Assembly: GCA_035385585.1 (NCBI GenBank)
Contig: DAOOKJ010000008.1
Location: forward strand, 1 to 18,911
Origin: DAOOKJ01 sp035385585
GTDB lineage: Bacteria > Patescibacteriota > Minisyncoccia > UBA6257
Direction of reading: 5' to 3'
DNA: 18,911 bases
Part shown: one piece after another, positions 1-6,070 of the stretch
Numbering within the stretch: position 1 is the first letter of the stretch
How the letters are laid out: the number at the start of each line of letters is the position of its first letter
Program-made: the position numbers and the translations under genes
The notes under the pieces: generated by a model
What the model was told of the DNA's origin: nothing
The model's input: the letters and a program-made list of their open reading frames with translations, nothing else
The model's database searches: none

Positions 1-2
1 TT

Positions 3-983
3 TTGGTTAAAGTTATTTTCAGTTTTGAAATTTTAATGTTAAGGCAAACATCGCTGTTTGCCGAGGTGAGTGCGCAAAAAGTTTTGGAATTGACCAATGA
101 TTTAAGACAACAATACGGTTTACCGCCCTTAAAAGAAAATTCTCTTTTGGTTCAGGCTGCTCAAGAGAAGGCTCAAGATATGATAAGAAACAAGTATTTT
201 GCCCATTTTTCTCCGACAGGAATTTCTCCTTGGTATTTTATTGAAAAATCAGGCTATAACTATCATTATGCTGGCGAAAACTTGGCAATGAATTTTTTGG
301 ACAGCGAAGAAGTGGTAAGAGCATGGCTTAATTCGCCGACTCACCGTGACAATCTTTTAAATCAAAAATATAAAGAAATTGGCGTGGCGGTTGTAGACGA
401 CGATATTACTGGAGATAATTTATCAAAAATTGTTGTTGTTCAAATGTTCGGTTCGCCAATAGAAAAATCTTCAACTTTAACAAAAGTTGCTCAGGCAGAA
501 GAAAAACCTGAAGAAATTCCGACTACTACCGCGGTTCCGGCTACTACCACTACTGTTTTAAAACAAACCACCACTACTTTTATATTAGAAACAATTCCTC
601 AAATAACCCAAAAAGAGACAAAAGTCGCTCAAGTAGAAGGAGAAGAGGTACCTCCAACCTCTACTACTTTATTGTCTCCGGAGACTACAGTTTTGTCTCC
701 GGTTGTAAACCGGGTTGAAGAAAATAACGAAACTTTTTTAAAAGAACTAACTCAAGAAAAATCTAATCGTGACAAAATTCAGTTTGTTAATCAAATAATA
801 GCTTTTATTTTGATAAGTTTAGGAACAGTTGCTTTAATCGGGATTATAGTTAATCAGCAAAAAGGAATAGTCCCAATTGTCACTTCTGAACTGATTTTGC
901 GAGGGGCTTTAATAATTTTAATTGGCTTTGCTTTTCTTTTGTTCAAGATGGAAATTTTTATTGGCAGTTTAGCCATCGCCTAA
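3..983 (+). CDS. CAP (SCP/PR-1-like) domain surface protein with threonine-rich stalk, 5' end cut off
   Basis: A CAP-superfamily domain fills residues about 25-152 (counting from base 3). The family signature residues are visible: His68 in YFAHFSP, Glu92 in AGENLA and His114 in SPTHRDN. Bacterial CAP proteins are secreted or surface proteins of mostly unknown function. After the domain comes a linker (about 160-235) rich in Thr, Pro and Glu with several TTT/TTTT runs, probably an extended and possibly glycosylated stalk. Two hydrophobic segments at about 263-284 and 291-319 should anchor the C-terminus in the membrane. The reading frame is open to the window edge. The TTG at base 3 is unlikely to be the start, because no signal peptide follows it and residues 3-20 look like the end of an upstream hydrophobic region. 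The gene is therefore treated as 5'-partial. A promoter for rpsP starts right after its stop codon. Confidence 0.85.
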   Translation: MVKVIFSFEILMLRQTSLFAEVSAQKVLELTNDLRQQYGLPPLKENSLLVQAAQEKAQDMIRNKYFAHFSPTGISPWYFIEKSGYNYHYAGENLAMNFLDSEEVVRAWLNSPTHRDNLLNQKYKEIGVAVVDDDITGDNLSKIVVVQMFGSPIEKSSTLTKVAQAEEKPEEIPTTTAVPATTTTVLKQTTTTFILETIPQITQKETKVAQVEGEEVPPTSTTLLSPETTVLSPVVNRVEENNETFLKELTQEKSNRDKIQFVNQIIAFILISLGTVALIGIIVNQQKGIVPIVTSELILRGALIILIGFAFLLFKMEIFIGSLAIA

Positions 984-984
984 T

Positions 985-1013
985 TTGACTTTTTAAAGTT
1001 TATTATTTACAAT
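985..1013 (+). promoter_or_regulatory. Sigma70-type promoter for rpsP
   Basis: TTGACT at 985-990 and TACAAT at 1008-1013 are separated by 17 bases. The expected transcription start is near 1020, giving a leader of only about 13 bases before the rpsP ATG. No Shine-Dalgarno sequence is visible in that leader. Confidence 0.6.
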
Positions 1014-1032
1014 AAAAAGCACTTTTGAATAT

Positions 1033-1398
1033 ATGTTCACATTACGATTACAAAGACAAGGTAGGAAAAAAGATTTTATTTACCGAGTGGCGGCCATTGA
1101 TTCGCGATTTTCGGTTAAAAGCGGAAAAGCAAAAGAAATTTTAGGTTGGTGGGATCCTAAAACCGATAAATTTCAACTGAAAACCGATAGAATTTCTTAT
1201 TGGCTTAAAAATGGTATTCAACCAACTGATTCTTGTTATAATTTATTGATAAAAGCAAAATTGATTTCTGGAAAAAAAAGAAAAATTCCTATCAGGAAAA
1301 AAGAATCAAAAAAGAAAAAGGAAGAAGCAAAAGAAGAAAAAAATAAAGAAGAAAAACCAAAGACGGAACCAGTGGAGTTATCCACAATAGAGACTTGA
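1033..1398 (+). CDS. rpsP: 30S ribosomal protein S16
   Basis: S16 is a small-subunit assembly protein that binds 16S rRNA. Residues 1-78 match the S16 fold: an N-terminal strand MFTLRLQRQGRKKDFIYRVAAIDSR, then the conserved LGWWDP and an NGIQPTD segment. From about residue 80 to 121 there is a lysine/glutamate-rich low-complexity tail, much longer than the tail of typical S16 (usually 80-90 residues in total). The start is fixed by the S16 N-terminus. It stands alone here, without the rimM-trmD-rplS partners found in many bacteria. It has its own promoter, and its TGA stop overlaps the -35 box of the next promoter. Family assignment is secure; the role of the tail is unknown. Confidence 0.96.
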   Translation: MFTLRLQRQGRKKDFIYRVAAIDSRFSVKSGKAKEILGWWDPKTDKFQLKTDRISYWLKNGIQPTDSCYNLLIKAKLISGKKRKIPIRKKESKKKKEEAKEEKNKEEKPKTEPVELSTIET

Positions 1399-1422
1399 CA
1401 GTAAATTTATTTTGTCTATAAT
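1395..1422 (+). promoter_or_regulatory. Consensus sigma70 promoter for the first structured RNA
   Basis: A perfect TTGACA (1395-1400) and a perfect TATAAT (1417-1422) are 16 bases apart, the best match to the consensus in the window. The expected start is near 1429. No reading frame of coding quality follows for 300 bases, so the product is probably an RNA. Confidence 0.75.
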
Positions 1423-1428
1423 TCTAAA

Positions 1429-1525
1429 AGAATTAAAACAGTGGGGTTTGAAGGCTTTCTCTACAGGGCCTGAAAAGTTTTAACCCCACTGTTTTTCTTT
1501 TCAGGTCCTTTAAAGGAAGTCTTCA
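1429..1525 (+). ncRNA. Candidate structured RNA with two mutually exclusive long helices
   Basis: Transcription from the consensus promoter at 1395-1422 would enter this region at about 1429. Two helices can form. Helix A pairs 1435-1448 (AAAACAGTGGGGTT) with 1482-1495, 14 perfect pairs followed by a T-rich tract. Helix B pairs 1449-1459 with 1515-1525 (11 pairs, two of them G-U) and 1465-1477 (AGGGCCTGAAAAG) with 1497-1509 (13 pairs, one G-U) around a 5/5 internal loop. The arms are interleaved (A5', B5', A3', B3'). The connecting loops are too short for both to form as a pseudoknot, so A and B should exclude each other. I do not recognise the family. It lacks SRP RNA, tmRNA and RNase P signatures. 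It could be a regulatory small RNA ending at helix A, or a switch controlling readthrough. Confidence 0.5.
1435..1500 (+). terminator. Intrinsic terminator-like hairpin (helix A)
   Basis: A 14-base-pair perfect stem (1435-1448 with 1482-1495) closes a 33-base loop and runs into TTTTTCTTTT (1492-1501). The 3' arm and T-tract look like a rho-independent terminator, although the loop is long. If it works, the transcript from 1429 would be about 70 bases. Confidence 0.55.
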
Positions 1526-1537
1526 GGAATGAAAAAT

Positions 1538-1566
1538 TTGAAAACTAAAGAAATTTTTGCTATAAT
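1538..1566 (+). promoter_or_regulatory. Extended -10 sigma70 promoter for the second structured RNA / rpmB
   Basis: TTGAAA (1538-1543) and a perfect TATAAT (1561-1566) are 17 bases apart, with TGC directly before the -10 box (extended -10). The expected start at about 1572 coincides with the first bases of the closing helix of the RNA at 1570-1709. Confidence 0.7.
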
Positions 1567-1569
1567 GAT

Positions 1570-1709
1570 TTGGGGTCTTGAGAAGTTAAGGTACGATTCA
1601 GGTCAAACAAGGTTTAAAGGGAGTTTTAATCTTTTACTTCTAGGAGTAAAAGCGCGAACACCCACTTATCCTTTTTCGCTGAATTCGACCTTGCTTTGAA
1701 AGACCCCAA
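1570..1709 (+). ncRNA. Candidate structured RNA, 6S-like or rpmB leader
   Basis: About 140 bases fold into a rod. The closing helix is TTGGGGTCTT (1570-1579) with AAGACCCCAA (1700-1709), 10 perfect pairs. A second helix pairs 1603-1613 with 1688-1699, 11 pairs with one bulged base, and is stacked directly on the first along the 3' side. An apical hairpin CTTTTACT/AGTAAAAG lies at 1631-1652, with a possible short helix 1616-1620/1669-1673 below it. An extended -10 promoter places the start at the first helix. The rod shape and the segment GCGAACACCCAC in the 3' internal loop resemble 6S RNA as I remember it, but the length is short for 6S and this is not proven. No T-tract follows, and the rpmB start lies 28 bases downstream, so it could instead be a regulatory leader of rpmB. 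Confidence 0.5.
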
Positions 1710-1737
1710 TTATAAATAAGAATTAGGATACAAAAAT

Positions 1738-1926
1738 ATGGCAAGAGTTTGCGAAATTTGCGGGAAAAGTTATCAGAAAGCCGCTTCTTACAAAAAAATA
1801 AAATCAAAATACGATCCAACAAGGGTTCATAAACAAAAACCTAATTTAGTTTGGATTAAATTACCCCATTCTAATAAAAAAATTCGGGTTTGTGCCCGCT
1901 GTCGAAAGAAGTTAATTACAAAATGA
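1738..1926 (+). CDS. rpmB: 50S ribosomal protein L28, zinc-binding form
   Basis: L28 is a small protein of the large ribosomal subunit. The N-terminus MARVCEICGK and the basic body, with a VWIKLP segment followed by KKIRVCARCRK, match L28. Four cysteines form two CxxC pairs (C5/C8 and C52/C55), the zinc-ribbon form of the protein. At 62 residues the length is normal. A possible ribosome-binding AGGA lies about ten bases before the ATG. Expression probably comes from the promoter at 1538-1566 through the structured RNA, which would give a leader of about 165 bases, unusually long for this genome; a separate weak promoter closer to the gene cannot be excluded. Confidence 0.94.
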   Translation: MARVCEICGKSYQKAASYKKIKSKYDPTRVHKQKPNLVWIKLPHSNKKIRVCARCRKKLITK

Positions 1927-1960
1927 TTCAATTTAAAATTTAATTAAATAAACCCCCACC

Positions 1961-2491
1961 ATGAAAAAAATTATTCAGATTTTTGAAGTTCTTAAAACAA
2001 GAAAATTTTTAATCTTAATTATTTTTTTATTATTAGGAATTGGGGGTTATTTTCTTTTTTCTCATTCTGATTTTGGAGGGTACTTTGCCTTCAATAGAAA
2101 ACAAAAGTCTCTTTTAGAACAAATTGAAAAAGAAAAAGAAAAATATCAGAACGATGTTTTTGGCGGCTTAACCCCGCTTGAAACTTACAATTTATTTTTA
2201 GAAGCGCTAAAAAAGAGCGACATTGAATTAGCGGTAAAATACTTTCCTTTAGATCTTCAAAGCAAATATCTTGAGTTGTTTAATCAAATTAAAAAGAGTG
2301 GTCAGTGGGAGAAGATGATAAAAGATTTAGAAAAATCGGAAAATCAAATTGGTGAGTATGTAACCAGTGATTGGTATAACATTAAAATTAAAAATGATAA
2401 AAATGAAGTAGTAACGACAGTAGTGTTAAAAATTATTAAAGATTTTGATAACCGGCCGGTTACTAGTCTTTGGAAAATTGTTGAATTTTAA
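1961..2491 (+). CDS. Membrane-anchored protein of unknown function
   Basis: I do not recognise the family. The protein has one N-terminal membrane segment (about residues 16-34, LILIIFLLLGIGGYF) after a basic start. A short charged helix (about 47-62) follows, and then a soluble domain of about 110 residues beginning TPLETYNLFLEALKKSDIELA. That opening helix and the alternating strands near the end (DWYNIKIK, EVVTTVVLKII, SLWKIVEF) recall the NTF2-like/DUF4878 type of fold, but this is only a resemblance. The topology suggests that the domain lies outside the cytoplasmic membrane. It follows rpmB by 34 bases and precedes a secreted multidomain protein, with a terminator hairpin between them. 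No Shine-Dalgarno sequence is present; a C-rich stretch precedes the ATG. Confidence 0.75.
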   Translation: MKKIIQIFEVLKTRKFLILIIFLLLGIGGYFLFSHSDFGGYFAFNRKQKSLLEQIEKEKEKYQNDVFGGLTPLETYNLFLEALKKSDIELAVKYFPLDLQSKYLELFNQIKKSGQWEKMIKDLEKSENQIGEYVTSDWYNIKIKNDKNEVVTTVVLKIIKDFDNRPVTSLWKIVEF

Positions 2492-2503
2492 AAGATAACA
2501 ATA

Positions 2504-2545
2504 AAAAAACAGGGGGCAAAATATGAGAAAAAAACCCTGTTTTTT
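2504..2545 (+). terminator. Terminator-like hairpin enclosing the start codon of the next gene
   Basis: AAAAAACAGGG (2504-2514) pairs perfectly with CCCTGTTTTTT (2535-2545), 11 pairs closed by a 20-base loop. The A-tract, GC core and T-tract are arranged like a bidirectional intrinsic terminator. The loop holds part of the GGGGG ribosome-binding stretch and the ATG at 2523. Confidence 0.6.
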
Positions 2546-5500
2546 AATAATTGTAATTTTATTTACTCTTCCTCTAAAAATTCTAGCCTATGATACTTAT
2601 ACCACCCATCCAATCTTAACTGGGATGGCAGTCGATTTTTACAATCTTTATTCTTCGGAAAAAATCACCGAAACGGAAAAACAATTAATAATGAAAGGTT
2701 CTACTGAAGAAGATAATAGTTTAAGGTTTGTCAACCATTTTTACGACCCGGTTTTTAACAAAACTTGGCATTTTTTAGGAGTTCAATATCTTTTTCCAGA
2801 ATTAACCGCTAAACAATGGGCGAAAAATCCTTTTGCTCAGGCGCTTTATGACCCAGAATATTTGGCAACTATCGGACCGGTAATAAAAAGTCCGGTCTTT
2901 TCCAATGCCAATTATAGTTGGCAAAGGGCAATTTATGAATATGTAAAAGGGAATCGAATCAAGGCTTTTGAAAGTTTGGGACATATTCTTCATTTGATTC
3001 AGGATATGTCTGTGCCTGAACATACTAGAGAAAATGTCCACCTTTCTTTTTTAGATAAAGCGACGAGTTATTACGAAGAGTACGCCGCAAGAAAAGAAGA
3101 AAGCTTTTATCAGTCCTTAAAAGATAAATTGAATATTTTACATCAGTTTCCATTGAAAAATAATTTAGAGGATTATTTTGACAACATTGCTTTTTATTCA
3201 AACAATTATTTTTTATCACCTGATACTATTCCTCCCTCAAAATATAAATTACCCCGAGTGGAATATCAGGATGTGCCAGAAATAAACAAAAACGGAGAAA
3301 TCGAATATTTTCTTTTATCAGCTGATGAAAATGGTAATTTGTTTCATTTAGCAAAAAAGAATTATTTGGATTGGAGGCTTCAGTCTGGTTTCGCCGGCTA
3401 TACTCTAAACGATAGTAAAGTATTAAATGATTATTTTAAACGGTTAGGATTAAAAAGTGTTTTAACAAGTGCTGGCGTAATTAATTTATATTTTAAAGAG
3501 ATAGAAAAGGTAAAATTAGACCCAAATTTTGTCAAAAAGAACGAAAAAAATTTAATTGCTTCAATTTTTGAAGGAATTAATAGTTTTATTGCTGATATTT
3601 TTCAAAAAGATCCAGAATATATTTTAAAAGAAAGCGATGTACTAACTTCAGAATCAACCATTGTTGTTTCTGGCAATCAGTCATCTAGTAATTTAACAAC
3701 AACTTCTACTACCTTAAAATCTATAACCACGACGTTAAAATTTTCTTCTACCACTACTAAAGCCCCTTCAAAAGTAACCACTACCACTAAATTAACAACG
3801 ACTACCACTAAAGTCACCACAACTACTAGAAGTACGACAACAACCAAAACTACCACCACAACTATTCCTTTGACTTCTTTTTGTTCCTTTAATACGACCC
3901 AATCTCCTTTGAGAAATAAAGTTATTTTTAATGAAATTGCTTGGATGGGAACAGTAGCAAGCAGCGACAACGAATGGATAGAATTAAAAAATATTTCTAA
4001 TCAGGAAATAGATATCTCTGGCTGGCAAATTTTGGATAAAGAGGCTCAAATAAAAATAGTTTTGCCATTAAATACCAAAATAGGATCGAATCAGTTTTTT
4101 CTTTTAGAAAGAACCGATGATAATTCTGTTCCTCAAATAAAGGCTGACTTTATTTTTGTGGGGACGATTAATAATCAAAATGAAGCCTTAAAAATCTTTG
4201 ATAATCATTGTCAACTTCAAGATGAAGTAATTAGTGAAGGCGATTGGTTTTTTGGCAATAATACTTCAAAAAGAACAATGGAAAGAAAAAATGATTTAGC
4301 TTGGCAAACAAGTTCTGAGATTGGCGGCACGCCGACAAGAGAAAATAGCGCTGGTTATTTTGTAAATAGCGGCGGTTCTAATTCTGATTCAGATTCTTCT
4401 TCGGTTTCTACAACTACAACCACTACCTCTGTTTCAACCACGACCACTGAGCCAATTTCTTATCCGAAAATTTTGATAAATGAAATTAAAATCGCCGACA
4501 AAGACTCAGAGAATGAAATTATTGTTAAAGATGAATTTATTGAACTTTATAATCCAAATAATTTTTCAGTTGATTTAACTAATTGGTATATTCAAAAGAA
4601 AACAAAAGAGGGAGATTCTTTTAATAGTTTAGTTACTAAATCAGTTTTAGAAGGAAAACTTATCAATCCTGAGGATTACTTTGTGATTGGAAATATTTTA
4701 TCGCCAGTTGCCTCCACTTGTGATGCTTTATGGGCAGATAATTATAGTTTAGCCAAAGATAATACTATTGCTTTAAAAAATCCTTTAGGAGAAATTGTTG
4801 ACAAGGTTGGCTGGGGAGAAGTTTTAGATAGCGAGAATCTACCAATTGTTAACCCTGAACCCCAGCAAAGTATTCAAAGAAAAAAATTAGGCGAAGTGCC
4901 GGTTGATACTGATAATAATTTTGAAGATTTCGAGATTTTAGAATGCCCTACTCCTAAAGAATTAGAATTAGATTGCGAGGCTTTAGTCCCTTCTACCACT
5001 TCCCCCTCTAATCTTGCTCCTACTCCCTCTGTTTCTTATCTAACAGAGTTTTCTTGGCACCCTTTTAAACAAGATTCTTCTCAAATTATCCTTGATTTTA
5101 GGACTAAACCCTACCCTTTTATTCCTTCAGTAGATCCTACTGATAATAGTTTTACAGCGATGGTTTTTTATTTGCATTCTGATAATAATGATCCTTCTTC
5201 AGAATTTGGGATTCCTGCAGAATATTTAGGCAGCCGAAATAGCTGGGTTCTAGATGCTAAATTCCCAGCTTTAACGGTAACCTATCCTAATTGTCAAGGG
5301 TATACTACTAATAATTCTAGTAGTCTTATTTTCACTAATAGCGATCGTTGGTGCCACGCTCCTGGGGTTCCTTGGGGTTTATCATATTATTGGTGGGCAT
5401 TGCCAAAAGATAATCATTTTTTAATTAATGTAGTCGGCACTAATAATGGTTCGGGTTTAAATTTTACCTCTGATCAGTATGTGACTATTGGATATTATGG

Positions 5501-5978
5501 TCATACAGATTCTCATTTGAAACTAATTGCCTATGATCCTACCAAATTTTATTTTACTCCTTCTTTGTATTATCATCGACCCGCAAATGTCATAGATTTC
5601 GAAGTACAATACAAGGAAAATAACAATAGTCTTATTTTTAGTTGGACTCCTTCTACTGACGAAGATTTTAAGGATGTTTTAACCTATGATATTCATTATA
5701 CTCTTGCAGAGCAAGGAGATAATCTAGCAAATAATAATTTAACCAGGCACAACTGGGAATGGTCATCATCTTTGAAAACAGATAGCATTCCTATTTTAAA
5801 CGCAGATGATAATAAATTTTATTTACAGATATTTTTAGATGATGTATCTTATTTTAAGGAGAAAAGATTACCCGGGGTGGCTTTGGATATCTTTTTTGGA
5901 ATCAAGGCTCTAGACAATGAAGGTCTAAACTCAGAAATACCAAACATAATCTATCTACATCTTCCGCCAATCATTTGA
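2523..5978 (+). CDS. Large secreted protein: zinc phospholipase C/P1-nuclease-like domain plus two lamin-tail domains
   Basis: Residues 1-22 form a signal peptide ending ILA-Y. Residues about 23-330 look like the zinc-dependent phospholipase C/S1-P1 nuclease fold: an early His29 (TTHP), TWHFLG near 84, and the signature GHILHLIQDMSVPEH at 153-167 with its metal-type His/Asp pattern. A threonine-rich linker (385-449) with many TTTT runs follows. Two lamin-tail domains come next: about 464-609 (starting VIFNEIAWMG, with EWIELKN and GGTPTREN) and about 645-800 (ILINEIK, DEFIELYN). A second TTTT linker separates them. The rest (about 840-1151) is beta-rich, with aromatic residues and a fibronectin-like stretch near 1045-1150, and I cannot assign it. 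The function may be a secreted phosphoesterase or an adhesive surface protein; the substrate cannot be read from the sequence. The start is chosen because it gives the signal peptide and has GGGGG at the right spacing. Confidence 0.85.
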   Translation: MRKKPCFLIIVILFTLPLKILAYDTYTTHPILTGMAVDFYNLYSSEKITETEKQLIMKGSTEEDNSLRFVNHFYDPVFNKTWHFLGVQYLFPELTAKQWAKNPFAQALYDPEYLATIGPVIKSPVFSNANYSWQRAIYEYVKGNRIKAFESLGHILHLIQDMSVPEHTRENVHLSFLDKATSYYEEYAARKEESFYQSLKDKLNILHQFPLKNNLEDYFDNIAFYSNNYFLSPDTIPPSKYKLPRVEYQDVPEINKNGEIEYFLLSADENGNLFHLAKKNYLDWRLQSGFAGYTLNDSKVLNDYFKRLGLKSVLTSAGVINLYFKEIEKVKLDPNFVKKNEKNLIASIFEGINSFIADIFQKDPEYILKESDVLTSESTIVVSGNQSSSNLTTTSTTLKSITTTLKFSSTTTKAPSKVTTTTKLTTTTTKVTTTTRSTTTTKTTTTTIPLTSFCSFNTTQSPLRNKVIFNEIAWMGTVASSDNEWIELKNISNQEIDISGWQILDKEAQIKIVLPLNTKIGSNQFFLLERTDDNSVPQIKADFIFVGTINNQNEALKIFDNHCQLQDEVISEGDWFFGNNTSKRTMERKNDLAWQTSSEIGGTPTRENSAGYFVNSGGSNSDSDSSSVSTTTTTTSVSTTTTEPISYPKILINEIKIADKDSENEIIVKDEFIELYNPNNFSVDLTNWYIQKKTKEGDSFNSLVTKSVLEGKLINPEDYFVIGNILSPVASTCDALWADNYSLAKDNTIALKNPLGEIVDKVGWGEVLDSENLPIVNPEPQQSIQRKKLGEVPVDTDNNFEDFEILECPTPKELELDCEALVPSTTSPSNLAPTPSVSYLTEFSWHPFKQDSSQIILDFRTKPYPFIPSVDPTDNSFTAMVFYLHSDNNDPSSEFGIPAEYLGSRNSWVLDAKFPALTVTYPNCQGYTTNNSSSLIFTNSDRWCHAPGVPWGLSYYWWALPKDNHFLINVVGTNNGSGLNFTSDQYVTIGYYGHTDSHLKLIAYDPTKFYFTPSLYYHRPANVIDFEVQYKENNNSLIFSWTPSTDEDFKDVLTYDIHYTLAEQGDNLANNNLTRHNWEWSSSLKTDSIPILNADDNKFYLQIFLDDVSYFKEKRLPGVALDIFFGIKALDNEGLNSEIPNIIYLHLPPII

Positions 5979-6032
5979 GAGGCTACCACCACTAATTAAT
6001 ATTGTTTATGCAAATAGGCATTATACGGCTTC

Positions 6033-6061
6033 TTGAATTAATAGCTAGGATTTGATAAGAT
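6033..6061 (+). promoter_or_regulatory. Promoter of tyrS giving a nearly leaderless mRNA
   Basis: TTGAAT (6033-6038) and TAAGAT (6056-6061) are 17 bases apart, with TGA before the -10 box (extended -10 pattern). The predicted start near 6068 is only about three bases before the tyrS ATG at 6071. Confidence 0.55.
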
Positions 6062-6070
6062 GAATTTAAG

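Noticed and set aside
1435..1525. H-type pseudoknot formed by helices A and B together
   Set aside because: Only one to four bases would link the helices, too few to cross a 13-14-pair stem, so alternative folding is the better reading.
1399..1737. SRP RNA, tmRNA or RNase P RNA in the long intergenic region
   Set aside because: The GGAAGCAGC-type SRP loop, a tRNA-like end with a tag frame, and the RNase P core motifs are all absent.
1640..1822. Antisense reading frame across the second RNA and the start of rpmB
   Set aside because: It overlaps a clear L28 gene, has no promoter of its own that I can see and resembles no family.
2875..2901. GACCGG/CCGGTC hairpin followed by TTTT inside the secreted-protein gene
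   Set aside because: Only six pairs and four T residues in a long coding region; expected by chance.
3677..3970. Long antisense reading frame rich in valine
   Set aside because: It is the reverse complement of the threonine-rich linker of the secreted protein; the composition is explained by ACN codons read backwards.
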